Source of the DNA: Candidatus Coatesiibacteriota bacterium
GTDB lineage: Bacteria; RBG-13-66-14; B26-G2; JAUVZD01
Assembly (NCBI GenBank): GCA_030602715.1
Contig: JAUVZD010000001.1
Span: 372,001 to 436,000 of the forward strand
Reading direction: 5' to 3'
Length of the DNA: 64,000 bases
In this document: piece after piece, positions 1 through 8,587 of the stretch
How the letters are laid out: every line of letters begins with the position of its first letter
Numbering within the stretch: the stretch's first letter is position 1
The notes under the pieces: generated by a model
What the model saw: only the letters and a program-made list of their open reading frames with translations
Database searches by the model: none
Told to the model about the DNA's origin: nothing
Position numbers and translations under genes: made by a program

Positions 1-159
1 GCCCAGCACTATCACCTCAGCCATAGCCACCAGGTCGGAAAGCTCCAGTGGTATCTGCATGGCGGTCGCCGGGGACGCAACCAAGCCCAGCACCAGAACG
101 GCGACGCCGACCTTTAAACATATCTTCCCTGCAAAGGGCATATTCAATCCTTTCTCCAT
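1..159 (-). CDS. N-terminus of a secreted protein, cut by the window edge
   Basis: Fifty-three codons are visible from an ATG that overlaps the rdgB stop codon (TGATG). The first 30 or so residues form a signal peptide: a Lys-containing start, a hydrophobic core (VGVAVLVLGLVA) and a plausible signal peptidase site after SPATA. The mature part begins MQIPLELSDLVAMAEVIVLG, which resembles secreted proteins that open with a 'leadership' segment of the form LxDLVxxAdxIVxG, but too little is present to name a family. It is the last visible gene of the smpB operon and is probably translationally coupled to rdgB. Confidence 0.6.
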   Translation of the reverse strand, partial: MEKGLNMPFAGKICLKVGVAVLVLGLVASPATAMQIPLELSDLVAMAEVIVLG

Positions 160-785
160 CAAATCTCTCCTTTTTCGGCAAGCTCCCTCAGCTTCTTGGC
201 GGCGGAGCTGAAGGCTTTGAACCGATGACTTATGGCGTTCTTCTCCTGCGGTGAAATCTCCGCCAGGGTCTTTCCCGTCTGGGGGAGAAGGAACATAGGG
301 TCGTAACCGAAACCGCTCTCCCCCCTGCTCTCCGTGGCGATAACTCCCTCAAGTGAGCCCTCAACGGTAAAGAGAACCTCATCCGGAACTGCAGCCACAA
401 CAGCGGTGCGGAAGCGAGCCCCTCGCATTCCCTCCGCCACGCCCTCCATCTCCGCGAGCAGTTTTCTACAGTTATCCGCATAGCTCGCCTCAGGACCCGC
501 ATAACGGGAGGAATAGACCCCTGGAGCCCCATCCAGAGCCTCCACCTCCAGGGCGGTATCATCCGCCAGGGTCAACCTCCCCAGCACCTTCGCTACCGAA
601 AGCGCCTTGATCTGTGCATTCTCCTCAATTGTCGCCCCGGTCTCAGCCACCTCCTCCCAGGCGGGAAGCTCCTCGGGGCTCAACAGACGAATATCGCCGC
701 CGGGCTCAAGTATTGCCCTTATCTCCCCCACCTTATCCATGTTGTGGGTAGCCAAAGCCACCTCAATAATCCCCTCGGGGGTCAT
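159..785 (-). CDS. rdgB: XTP/dITP pyrophosphatase (RdgB/HAM1 family)
   Basis: This enzyme hydrolyses non-canonical purine triphosphates (dITP, XTP) to the monophosphate plus pyrophosphate and so keeps them out of nucleic acids. All family landmarks are present: ATHN at residues 12-15 followed by K18 and E21, ADDTALEV near 74-81 with the metal-binding acidic residues, SRYAG at 93-97, GFGYDP at 158-163 and SHR at 186-188. The length of 208 aa is normal. The ATG overlaps the rph stop codon by four bases (ATGA), and the gene's own stop overlaps the next start, so it lies inside a tightly packed operon. The rph-rdgB pairing is common in bacteria. Confidence 0.96.
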   Translation of the reverse strand: MTPEGIIEVALATHNMDKVGEIRAILEPGGDIRLLSPEELPAWEEVAETGATIEENAQIKALSVAKVLGRLTLADDTALEVEALDGAPGVYSSRYAGPEASYADNCRKLLAEMEGVAEGMRGARFRTAVVAAVPDEVLFTVEGSLEGVIATESRGESGFGYDPMFLLPQTGKTLAEISPQEKNAISHRFKAFSSAAKKLRELAEKGEI

Positions 786-1510
786 TTAATCTCCAGACCT
801 ATCGCTTTCATCTGAACGCTGCTGATCTGCTTAATGCCTGAGAGGGCAAGTTCAATAACTTCATCTACCAGCTGTTTGCTAAAAGGGGCTGTCTCTCCGC
901 TTCCCTGAAATTCCACCAGCTCCCCTTTGGATGTTGCCACCACATTGAAGTCCGCCGATGCGCTACTGTCCTCCTCATAGTCCACATCCAACAACAATAT
1001 CCCCTCAACCAACGCACAGCTCACCGCACCCACATACTCCTTCAGGGGCCATTCATTCAGCCATCCCTCGTCTCGCTTTCCGCTCAGGGCGAGGTTGAGG
1101 GCTACAAGTGCGCCGTTAACCGCTGCGGTTCGGGTGCCTCCGTCGGCCTGGATGACATCGCAGTCCACCCACACGGTATTTTCGCCCAGCTTCTTCAGGT
1201 CGGTAACCGCCCTCAGTGACCGCCCCACCAGCCGTCCTATCTCCGAACTACGCCCGCTGACAAAAGCCCTTATGCGGTCCCTTATCTTCCTGCCACCACC
1301 GGCAGTGGGGAGCATATCGTATTCGGCTGTTATCCAGCCCCGCCCCTGACCCCTAAGCCAGTTGGGAACTCCCATCTCCACCACCGCGGTGCACACCACC
1401 CAGGTATCGCCCATACGCACCAGGGCACTCCCGTCGGGGTGCATCAGATAGTTAGGGACAATCTCCAGAGGGCGCAATTCATCTTCCGCCCTTCCATCCT
1501 TGCGCTCCAT
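782..1510 (-). CDS. rph: Ribonuclease PH
   Basis: This phosphorolytic 3'-to-5' exoribonuclease trims tRNA 3' ends. The 242 aa protein has the RNase PH core: the start RKDGRAEDELRP, ITAEYDMLP near 60-68, RSSEIGRLVGRSLR at 87-100 and the phosphate-binding segment CDVIQADGGTRTA near 117-129. The length matches the family. It follows murI after a 59-base gap and overlaps rdgB by four bases. The gap shows no terminator, so it is probably co-transcribed with murI. Confidence 0.96.
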   Translation of the reverse strand: MERKDGRAEDELRPLEIVPNYLMHPDGSALVRMGDTWVVCTAVVEMGVPNWLRGQGRGWITAEYDMLPTAGGGRKIRDRIRAFVSGRSSEIGRLVGRSLRAVTDLKKLGENTVWVDCDVIQADGGTRTAAVNGALVALNLALSGKRDEGWLNEWPLKEYVGAVSCALVEGILLLDVDYEEDSSASADFNVVATSKGELVEFQGSGETAPFSKQLVDEVIELALSGIKQISSVQMKAIGLEIK

Positions 1511-1569
1511 ACTCCTCCAATCATGTATGATGATATGCCATTAAATCTTCCTCATCTTTTCTCGCAGGC

Positions 1570-2385
1570 TCACAGCTCCAGCCCCTCAATCTCCGCCAGC
1601 TGGACATCAATGTGCTCCTGGTCCAGGAAGGTGCAGGCAACTTTATTAAAATCGTGGGGAATATCGGTGACGAAGAAGAGCCGACCGGAGGACTCCTTGC
1701 GTTTCGGGGAGAGCTCTCCCTGCTCCTTCAATATTTGCTCCACTTCAACCGCCGCCTGATAGGCGGAATCTATCAGCTTCACTCCACTCCCCATGACCTC
1801 ACGGATGACCGGCTTTAGCAGGGGATAATGGGTGCAGCCCAGAACCAGGGTATCTATCCCCCTGTCCAGCAGGGGGTCCAGATAGCGTTTGGCTATCAGG
1901 TAAGCCACCTCATCTGCATACCAGCCCTCCTCCACCAGGGGGACGAAGAGGGGGCAGGCACGCTCAAAGACGGTGGCGGAATCATCCAGCCGGTGAATGG
2001 CGTCAAAATAAGCCCTGCTGGCGATGGTGGTCTTGGTGCCGATCACCCCCACCTGCTTGGTCTTGGTGGTCTCCACCGCACCCAGGGCTCCACTATTCAC
2101 CACCCCGACAATCGGCACCGGGGATTTCTCCTGCAGAACGTCCATAGCCACTGAGGAGGCGGTGTTGCAAGCCACCACCACCAACTTCAGGTCAAAGCGA
2201 GAGAGGAAGCCAAGACATTCCAGGGCGAATCGGCGCACCGTCTCCTCGGATTTGTTGCCGTAGGGCAGGCGAGCGGTATCCCCCAGATAGACGGTGTCCT
2301 CGTAGGGCAGGCGGGAGAAGACCTCCTTTGCCACGGTAAGTCCTCCCACACCGGAATCAAATATGCCTATAACCCCCTCCATCAT
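1570..2385 (-). CDS. murI: Glutamate racemase
   Basis: Interconverts L- and D-glutamate to supply D-Glu for peptidoglycan. Both catalytic cysteines are visible: Cys73 in VACNTASS and Cys184 in LGCTHYPLL, with the usual His186. The N-terminal DSGVGG (residues 10-15) and GDTARLPYG (35-43) motifs are also present. At 271 aa the length is typical. Its start overlaps the stop of the GerMN gene by four bases. The operon neighbours (amidase, GerMN protein) are also envelope functions. Confidence 0.96.
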   Translation of the reverse strand: MMEGVIGIFDSGVGGLTVAKEVFSRLPYEDTVYLGDTARLPYGNKSEETVRRFALECLGFLSRFDLKLVVVACNTASSVAMDVLQEKSPVPIVGVVNSGALGAVETTKTKQVGVIGTKTTIASRAYFDAIHRLDDSATVFERACPLFVPLVEEGWYADEVAYLIAKRYLDPLLDRGIDTLVLGCTHYPLLKPVIREVMGSGVKLIDSAYQAAVEVEQILKEQGELSPKRKESSGRLFFVTDIPHDFNKVACTFLDQEHIDVQLAEIEGLEL

Positions 2386-2993
2386 GGCTGTTCCATCTCC
2401 AATGGTTCATGTTTATAGCTCCAGATTTTGCCCACTATGCCGGTTATGGGCTGGGAGCAGTCCAGATGACCCGCCAGGCTCTCCACCGTATCACCCTGAT
2501 ACAATATCTGATAACCCTCAACCTCCACCAGATTGCTTCTCAGGGTGAGCAGGATGGCGTTTAAGGCAAGCATCTCCCCGCTGGAGCCGGTGTGCACCTC
2601 CAGTTGGGAGAAGTTCAGATAGGCGATGCCCTGCTCCACCTCAACCGATTCCAGGGTAACGACGCCGGGAAGGACCGGAAAGTGCTCCTCCTCCTGTGGT
2701 CCTTCCATTAAGGCGGTGAGCAGTTCCACAACCATCTCCTCTACGGTGTCGTGTCGGGGAAGGCGCCTCTTCTCCTCCAGTAACCTCAGCTCGTCGCCCT
2801 GCGAGGACCCGAAATAGAGCAGTGCGTTCCAGGTCTCCCCCTCCTCAGCCGGCGGCTTCTTCTCCGGCTCCGCAATCTCCTCCCTCTGCCCGATGATATA
2901 GCGTATGCCGAAATACATCCCAGCCACCACCACCAAACCCACCACCGACCATAGCACAATCAGGGGCCAAGCCCTCTCCTTTCCCCGATTCAT
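2382..2993 (-). CDS. GerMN-domain membrane-anchored protein
   Basis: A 203 aa protein with one N-terminal transmembrane helix (about residues 10-30, PLIVLWSVVGLVVVAG) and an extracytoplasmic domain. Residues 55-190 fit the GerMN fold seen in spore-germination GerM and in many non-sporeformers: an LYFGSSQGDELRLLEEKR segment, the block VVELLTALMEGP, then LESVEVEQGIAYLNFS and LALNAILLTLRS. GerMN proteins are often encoded beside amidases, murI and rph, exactly as here. The biochemical role is not established. A four-base overlap on each side suggests translational coupling. Confidence 0.85.
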   Translation of the reverse strand: MNRGKERAWPLIVLWSVVGLVVVAGMYFGIRYIIGQREEIAEPEKKPPAEEGETWNALLYFGSSQGDELRLLEEKRRLPRHDTVEEMVVELLTALMEGPQEEEHFPVLPGVVTLESVEVEQGIAYLNFSQLEVHTGSSGEMLALNAILLTLRSNLVEVEGYQILYQGDTVESLAGHLDCSQPITGIVGKIWSYKHEPLEMEQP

Positions 2994-4183
2994 TTGATGC
3001 CCATCCTCTTCTCCTGCCGTTTTTTAAACTCGGCAACGCCCTCATATACCGCCCGGGCGATCAAATCCTGCCAGTAGGGGTCGTTCAGCTTCTCCTCCTC
3101 CTCCGGGTTGCTGATGAACAACCCCTCAACCAGTATGGCCGGCATATAACAGCCCACCAGGACGAAGAAAGGCGCCTGCTTCACCCCTCGGTCGGTAGAG
3201 CCCAGACGGGCTATGAGCGCCTGCTGAACCAGCTCCGCCAGCTCGCTGGACTCCTCCAGAAACTCGTTTTGTGCTATGGCGGCAAGGATGAACTCCAGAT
3301 CGGAGAGCTTGGAGGTGGATAGGTTAGGGTCTTCCATGAGGAAGTCCTCGTTCTCCCGCACCGCCACCGCCCGCTCATCGTCGGTGCGGGACTCGGAGAG
3401 GAAGAAGGTCTCCGTGCCGTTCGCCTTGGAGGAGTAGTAAGCGTTGTTGTGGATGGAGATGAACAGGTCGGCTTTAACATCGTTTGCCAGACCGGTGCGG
3501 TCGGCGAGATAGACCATGCTGTCATCATATCTACAAAGATAGACGGTAACACCCAGTTCTTTCTCCAGATAGTTCTTCAGCTTCAAAGATATCCGCAGAT
3601 TGACATCCTTCTCCATAACTCCCGTCGGACCCACGGCTCCGCTAAAGCGCCCGCCATGCCCCGGGTCTATGCAGATTGTGTTTATCGCCAGGTCATTGTC
3701 GGGGATTATCTCCTTGGGGTCATATTTATAGACATTCTCCTCGGTGCTGATATTAGAAGGATAGTCACCTGTAAAAGCCTCCTCCTTGGGGAAAATTTTT
3801 ATCACTATGCGTGCCGGGTCCGAAAGCAGATAGCCCTTATATTTGCCAGCCCCCTCAATCAGGCTGATGTCCATATACAGCACATCCTGATAGTAACTGA
3901 CCGAATAGCCGGCTATCAAACCGGCGCCCCCACCCTGTTCGGACACCGAGTCAGCCAGTGTGCAATCGGCGACCGAGAGGCGAAGTCCCCCGGAGGAGGT
4001 GGACCCCAATCCAAACTCGCTCTCCTGGTTCAGGGTGATTATCAAGGCGTCAAAATCGTCATAGCTCTTCGCCACCACCTGCGCTATGGTGTAACTCGCC
4101 CCAAAGGCACATGTGCAAAGATGCAGGAGGAGAATCAGGGCTATCCCTGAACCTGTAAAAGACAATCTACCCACGAGTCGCAT
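2990..4183 (-). CDS. Exported N-acetylmuramoyl-L-alanine amidase (Amidase_3 type)
   Basis: Cleaves the bond between N-acetylmuramic acid and the stem peptide of peptidoglycan. From the preferred ATG at 4183 the protein has 397 aa: signal peptide to about residue 29 (core IALILLLHLCTCA), an AMIN-like beta region to about 135, then the zinc amidase domain. Zinc ligands appear as H176 in DPGHGG, E191 in MEKDVNL and H245 in SIHNNA. The catalytic Glu is E353 in LVEGLFISN. GGGAG lies about seven bases before this ATG. An upstream GTG at 4207 is also open and would overlap smpB by 41 bases, so the start is uncertain by eight codons. Confidence 0.9.
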   Translation of the reverse strand: MRLVGRLSFTGSGIALILLLHLCTCAFGASYTIAQVVAKSYDDFDALIITLNQESEFGLGSTSSGGLRLSVADCTLADSVSEQGGGAGLIAGYSVSYYQDVLYMDISLIEGAGKYKGYLLSDPARIVIKIFPKEEAFTGDYPSNISTEENVYKYDPKEIIPDNDLAINTICIDPGHGGRFSGAVGPTGVMEKDVNLRISLKLKNYLEKELGVTVYLCRYDDSMVYLADRTGLANDVKADLFISIHNNAYYSSKANGTETFFLSESRTDDERAVAVRENEDFLMEDPNLSTSKLSDLEFILAAIAQNEFLEESSELAELVQQALIARLGSTDRGVKQAPFFVLVGCYMPAILVEGLFISNPEEEEKLNDPYWQDLIARAVYEGVAEFKKRQEKRMGIK

Positions 4184-4631
4184 CCTTGAGCTCCCTCTCC
4201 ACATCACGCTCCATGTCCCTCCTTTTTATGTCCTCCCGACGGTCAATCTTGCTCTTTCCCCGCACCAGCGCCAACTGCACCTTCACCTTTCCCGCCTTGA
4301 AATAGAGCTTGAGGGGAACCAAGGTCAGCCCCCTCTCCTGCACTTTACCGGTGATGCGCTTAATCTGCCACTTGTGCAGTAGAAGACGCCTGGGTCGTCG
4401 GGGGTCCAGATTCTGGTGGCTGGCGGGAGCGTAGGGGGCTATGTGCATGCCATAAAGGAAGACCTCCCCATGCACCGGTCTGCCGTAAGCTTCCTTAAGG
4501 CTCACCCGTCCACTGCGCAGGGACTTTACCTCAGCACCTATCAGAGAAATACCTGCCTCAAACTCCTCTATCACCTCATAATAGAAGCGTGCCCTGCGGT
4601 TCTTTACGATGATTTTTATCTTCTCGTCCAT
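4167..4631 (-). CDS. smpB: SsrA (tmRNA)-binding protein SmpB
   Basis: Partner of tmRNA in rescue of stalled ribosomes. The 154 aa sequence follows the family from start to end: VKNRRARFYYEVIEEFEAGI, LIGAEVKSLRSGRVSLKEAY, the EVFLYGMHIAPY segment and the basic LVRGKSKIDRREDIKRRD tail that folds in the decoding centre. It is the first gene after a near-perfect promoter and heads the operon with the amidase, GerMN protein, murI, rph and rdgB. No tmRNA gene (ssrA) was recognised in this window. Confidence 0.96.
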   Translation of the reverse strand: MDEKIKIIVKNRRARFYYEVIEEFEAGISLIGAEVKSLRSGRVSLKEAYGRPVHGEVFLYGMHIAPYAPASHQNLDPRRPRRLLLHKWQIKRITGKVQERGLTLVPLKLYFKAGKVKVQLALVRGKSKIDRREDIKRRDMERDVERELKDATRG

Positions 4632-4653
4632 AAGATGATTTTAAGTTTACCCC

Positions 4654-4682
4654 ATTATAAAAAAAGCCCTGCACCCTGTCAA
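4654..4682 (-). promoter_or_regulatory. Consensus sigma-70-type promoter of the smpB operon
   Basis: On the minus strand TTGACA (4682-4677) and TATAAT (4659-4654) match the consensus in all twelve positions, with a 17-base spacer. The expected transcript start is near 4647, about 16 bases before the smpB ATG. Confidence 0.85.
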
Positions 4683-4723
4683 GGGATTAGGATTCTAATT
4701 GGATTAAATCTACCCAAATATCC

Positions 4724-7597
4724 CTAATAATTCCACCCCACGAAGAACCGCACCGGGGTGTCCTTGGAGATGGAATGAAAGTCGGTCTTTTTGGCGACAT
4801 CCAGCCTGAAGACGAAGACATTGAACAGTCCCCAGCGAAGGCTGAAGCCAAAGTCCCCCCTCACTCCCCCCAGCTTCTCGTCCCAGGCTTCACCTATATC
4901 AAAGAATAAAGCCCCGTGGAAGCTCCCCAGATTTGCTTTCCCAATCGGCGTATCTATGACCATTTCTTTCAGAATGGGGAAACGTAGTTCCTGGTTGAAT
5001 ATAAACAACTTGGTGCCCATAAAATCACGATATTTATAGCCCCGCATGGAGAGGCTCCCCCCCATAGCCAAGGGAAGGACATCAGGGCCTCCACTGGCCC
5101 GAAAGATGAGCCTCAGGGCATAACAGCTCTGCTGGCTTATGCGGACATATCGGCGCAGGTCGCAGGAAAGGAGGTAATACTGGAACTCCTGTCGGGTCAA
5201 GTCGCCGGTCTGGCTTACGGTCAGATTATAGCGGGAGCCGTCAATGGGACCCACCGAGTTCCACAGGGAAGTATCTTTGACAAAGCTGACATAGTGCGAA
5301 ATTGCCACACCACCCTTCAAAGGCTCATCAAAGAAAGACCGCCTGAAGCCGTAGAGGTTTACTCCAGATTCAATACGATAGAAACGGGAGAGGGGATAGG
5401 AAAGGAGGACGGTTGCACCGTAACGCCTTTCGCTGTAGAGGTAGCCCAGGTTCCAATCGTAGTAGTCGTCCAGGTAATGAAAGCCCCCCAAGCCGAAGTT
5501 GAGACGGTGGGCGAGATTATAGTAATTGACCCCTATATTCATTCGGCTGAAGAAGTCGCCTACGGTCTCTGCGGAGTTGGAGAAGCTCAAAGTGATCATA
5601 TTATCGTTAAGCATGTCGGTAAAACTGAAGATAGCCCCAGCCCCACCTCCGAAGTCCGGGGAATATGCCACCTCAGCCTGGATGATATCCAGGGAATAGT
5701 CGGCGCTATACTTTTCGTGGGGATAATCGTCCGCCATATCCCCCTCCGCTTCCTCCTGGCCATCTCCTTCCTCTAAAATGACCTCCACCGAGCCGATGAA
5801 AGCAGAGCGATAGGGCATGGTCAAAATAGAGATGTTTCCCTCACTATAGCAGTCAAATATCAGCTCCTCTCCATCCGTGGTCAGGGTGGGCTCAAATGCT
5901 CCGGTGGTGAAGTTGGTATTCTGCCAGAGCTCGCCCGTGGAAAGGTCAAGAGTGTAAATATTGAACCGCCCACTGCGGTCGGAGGCGAAGAGAACCTTAC
6001 CACCTTCAAGAGGACGGGGATGGATATCCCGGCAGTGCTCATAGGTCAAACGCTCCACCTCCCCAAGCCCACCTTCTTCGGTCAACTTCAACAGATACAG
6101 ACTGCTCTCGTCCTCCCCCTCATCCGCCGAGCGGTCGGAGGAGAAGAGGACGTTTTCTCCATCGGGCAGGACGGTTGGGTCCCGGTCTGCATATCGGTCG
6201 TCGGTCAGAGCGGTCAGCTCCCCGTTAGCTCTATCCAGCAGATAGATGTCCATCTGCCCGGAGAGGTCCTGCCCGGCAAAGACCAGTTTATCCCCCCGGG
6301 GAAAGAAGGCGGGCGAAAAGATGCCTATCAATTTTTCAAAGCGGTAGGTGGCGACCACCTCCCGGCTGTTCAAATCCATTATGTTGAGCACATCGTTTGC
6401 CCCGCTCTTGGAGACGAAGGCAAGCTCGCCTGACGGGCTCACCGCCAGGGAACTGCGGAAGATATGCAGGGACTCAAACTCAGGCGTCCGCTGACCCTTG
6501 ACGATACACTCCACATCGCTCAAATAGATGCTTCTTACACCATGGTCACTTACCTCCAGACAACCCATATAGATATTGGTGTAGCCACTGCGATTGGAGA
6601 CGAAGACCAGGTAATCTCTGCCGCCCAGGGTGAAGGCTTCAGCTGAGACATCAACACTCTCGCTCTTCGCCAGGGGGAGAGCGGAGGTGGTCGGCTCATC
6701 GTACTCCACCACCAGGGGAAGATACTCCTCCCGCAGTTTCCCCTCCCAGCCCCGAGAGAGCGTCCCCACATCCACGCCCAGAGTAAACTCCATCACCTTG
6801 TTGAAGCTCTCATCCACCCAGATATTGTCCAGCATAGCCGGTATCTTATCCTCCCCGTAGGTCTCGGCGATGTATCCCACCAGGCTCTGCCCTTCCTTAT
6901 AAACCAGATATGAGCGGTAAGAATGATGAATATCCTCCAGGGGGGCAAAGTAGCCGTTAAGAACCGCATCACCAAGCACCATATCCGCTTCGCTGTCCCA
7001 CCGGGATGAGTAATACTCGGCGATTCCCTCCATATACCACAACGGAGGGATGGGATAGTAGAACTTGTCCCGGGAGCGCATCACAAACTTTATCTTGTTG
7101 AGGGTGAAGTAGTGGACTACTTCGTGGGTGAGGGTGGCACGGAAGCGGGAAAGGGAGCCGTCAAAGGGCATCAACACCCGACCCTTGAAGAACTCGGTCA
7201 CCCCTGCGACGGATTCGGGAAGGATGTAGGGGATGACATTGGTCTCCTGGAAGGGTTGATGGCTGGAGTAGATGATAAGGGGGATTTTGGATGTAAGGGT
7301 GTGGTTGAGATGGACCGAGAGGGTGGGGATTATGGTCTCCAGCATCTCGGCGGCTTCCAGAGCGAGCCACTTCTCCTGGGGGTAGAAATATATGTCAGCG
7401 GAAGGAGTGTGCATGACCTGCCAATCCAGGTCCAGGTATTGCACCTTGTTTTTTCCGAAATAGTAGTATCCACAAGACACCTCTGGCAACACCAGGAGAG
7501 AGAGAGCTACCACGATAAACAAACAAACTCCCAACTTTGCCGTTGCTCTCCCAGTATATCGGTGAACAGGAGTTCTATCTTCGGTAAAAATACGCAA
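4724..7597 (-). CDS. Exported HExxH metalloprotease with TolB-like propeller and barrel-like C-terminus
   Basis: A 957 aa protein in three parts. An N-terminal signal sequence (hydrophobic core about 22-40) leads into a peptidase MA-like domain with HEVVH at 158-162 and a downstream GIAEYYS, the usual spacing for the third zinc ligand. Residues 315-610 hold WD40/TolB-like (PD40) repeats such as VFVSNRSGYTNIY, LVFAGQDLSGQMDIY and VLFSSDRS. From about 650 to the end (LRWGLFNVFVFRLDVA, VRFFVGWNY) it alternates short beta strands and ends in an aromatic residue, like surface-antigen outer-membrane barrels. Inferred location is the outer membrane. The gene lies 11 bases after a small membrane-protein gene. 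Confidence 0.8.
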   Translation of the reverse strand: MRIFTEDRTPVHRYTGRATAKLGVCLFIVVALSLLVLPEVSCGYYYFGKNKVQYLDLDWQVMHTPSADIYFYPQEKWLALEAAEMLETIIPTLSVHLNHTLTSKIPLIIYSSHQPFQETNVIPYILPESVAGVTEFFKGRVLMPFDGSLSRFRATLTHEVVHYFTLNKIKFVMRSRDKFYYPIPPLWYMEGIAEYYSSRWDSEADMVLGDAVLNGYFAPLEDIHHSYRSYLVYKEGQSLVGYIAETYGEDKIPAMLDNIWVDESFNKVMEFTLGVDVGTLSRGWEGKLREEYLPLVVEYDEPTTSALPLAKSESVDVSAEAFTLGGRDYLVFVSNRSGYTNIYMGCLEVSDHGVRSIYLSDVECIVKGQRTPEFESLHIFRSSLAVSPSGELAFVSKSGANDVLNIMDLNSREVVATYRFEKLIGIFSPAFFPRGDKLVFAGQDLSGQMDIYLLDRANGELTALTDDRYADRDPTVLPDGENVLFSSDRSADEGEDESSLYLLKLTEEGGLGEVERLTYEHCRDIHPRPLEGGKVLFASDRSGRFNIYTLDLSTGELWQNTNFTTGAFEPTLTTDGEELIFDCYSEGNISILTMPYRSAFIGSVEVILEEGDGQEEAEGDMADDYPHEKYSADYSLDIIQAEVAYSPDFGGGAGAIFSFTDMLNDNMITLSFSNSAETVGDFFSRMNIGVNYYNLAHRLNFGLGGFHYLDDYYDWNLGYLYSERRYGATVLLSYPLSRFYRIESGVNLYGFRRSFFDEPLKGGVAISHYVSFVKDTSLWNSVGPIDGSRYNLTVSQTGDLTRQEFQYYLLSCDLRRYVRISQQSCYALRLIFRASGGPDVLPLAMGGSLSMRGYKYRDFMGTKLFIFNQELRFPILKEMVIDTPIGKANLGSFHGALFFDIGEAWDEKLGGVRGDFGFSLRWGLFNVFVFRLDVAKKTDFHSISKDTPVRFFVGWNY

Positions 7598-7608
7598 GGT
7601 GGTTTGTG

Positions 7609-7773
7609 CTACTTACTCTTCTTATGCCGCCTGCCAGCCAACCAGGCGTGAATCAGAATGGTGAGGCTGATGGTGTCCAGAGCTATAAGGATACAGAGAA
7701 TTGCTAAATCCGGTAGAATATAACACTCCACCACCTTGAATGTTTTCAGAATAAGAAAAATAATTGAAGCCAT
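7609..7773 (-). CDS. Small (54 aa) membrane protein
   Basis: The ATG at 7773 is preceded by AGGAGG seven bases upstream, the best ribosome site in this neighbourhood, so I choose it over longer in-frame starts that would overlap the methyltransferase gene. The product is almost entirely hydrophobic: one helix around 3-20 and a second around 21-46, ending in a basic tail (GRRHKKSK). I do not recognise a family. It sits between the methyltransferase and the HExxH protease in a run that begins with a PqqD-radical SAM protein. Confidence 0.6.
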   Translation of the reverse strand: MASIIFLILKTFKVVECYILPDLAILCILIALDTISLTILIHAWLAGRRHKKSK

Positions 7774-7802
7774 CCATTCACCTCCTGTTAACAGGGTATC
7801 TT

Positions 7803-8582
7803 CTATCCCTTCCTGCCCAGAGCATAGAACCAGGGTAGATATACCATCCATTCGCCGGCATCAAGCGCTTGACGCTCCTCCCGCTTCAATCGCTGTAGCT
7901 TCCCTTGCGACACAATATCCTTCCAAGCTCGCTCTCTGAACCACCAGGAGAGCTCAAAATCGCCCTCATCGCCCTCCCCCAGCACCTGTCCCTGAACTCC
8001 CACCTCGGTCTTCAAGCCAGCCTTTACAAACAACTTGCGCAGTCGCCTTCCCAGAAATGGGTCCAGCCCCTCCCGCCGTAAACTCTCCAGGTGTAGTTCT
8101 GCTATCTCCTTAAGGGGCCAGCAGATGAATCCACCGTAATCCGGTTCTGCACAGGCTACCACCCAACCTCCCCGGCGAGTAACCCGAGCCATCTCCTGCA
8201 CCATATCGTCGGGTGTCTGCGACCAGAAGAGTGTGAGATGGCACACAGCCGCCGAGAAGGTCTCATCCTCAAAGGGGAGAGCCTCACCCGAAGCTAAGCA
8301 GTGCAGAATCCCTTCATCTCCACTGTGTACGGCTTTCGCCCGGCGGAGAAGCTCCTCATCCCTATCCACCGCCACCAGCGAACCGGAGGAACGATGTGCC
8401 AGCTCAGCGCTTATCACTCCGCTTCCCGCACCCACCTCTAGAACAGGCGAAATACGGGCGATATTTATGCGCCGATACAAAAAATTGCGAGTGGCGTAGC
8501 TGAACTCAGCCTGCCTGCGCAGATAATATTCCCATTCCTCAGCACTCAAGCCTGCTATACGACGCTCCCCTTCACCCATCAT
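7803..8582 (-). CDS. Class I SAM-dependent methyltransferase
   Basis: A 259 aa Methyltransf_11/25-type enzyme. Motif I is LEVGAGSG (48-55), followed by the acidic AVDRDEELLRRA, LASGEALPFEDETF and the motif III region RVTRRGGWVV. Substrate unknown: family members methylate quinones, small metabolites or peptides. The gene is five bases downstream of the radical SAM gene, so the two are very likely co-translated and may act on the same substrate. Confidence 0.85.
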   Translation of the reverse strand: MMGEGERRIAGLSAEEWEYYLRRQAEFSYATRNFLYRRINIARISPVLEVGAGSGVISAELAHRSSGSLVAVDRDEELLRRAKAVHSGDEGILHCLASGEALPFEDETFSAAVCHLTLFWSQTPDDMVQEMARVTRRGGWVVACAEPDYGGFICWPLKEIAELHLESLRREGLDPFLGRRLRKLFVKAGLKTEVGVQGQVLGEGDEGDFELSWWFRERAWKDIVSQGKLQRLKREERQALDAGEWMVYLPWFYALGRKG

Positions 8583-8587
8583 TGAGC

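Noticed and set aside
7609-7773. 54 aa protein as a RiPP precursor
   Set aside because: It is almost entirely hydrophobic membrane helix and lacks a leader-core layout or clustered Cys, Ser or Thr residues.
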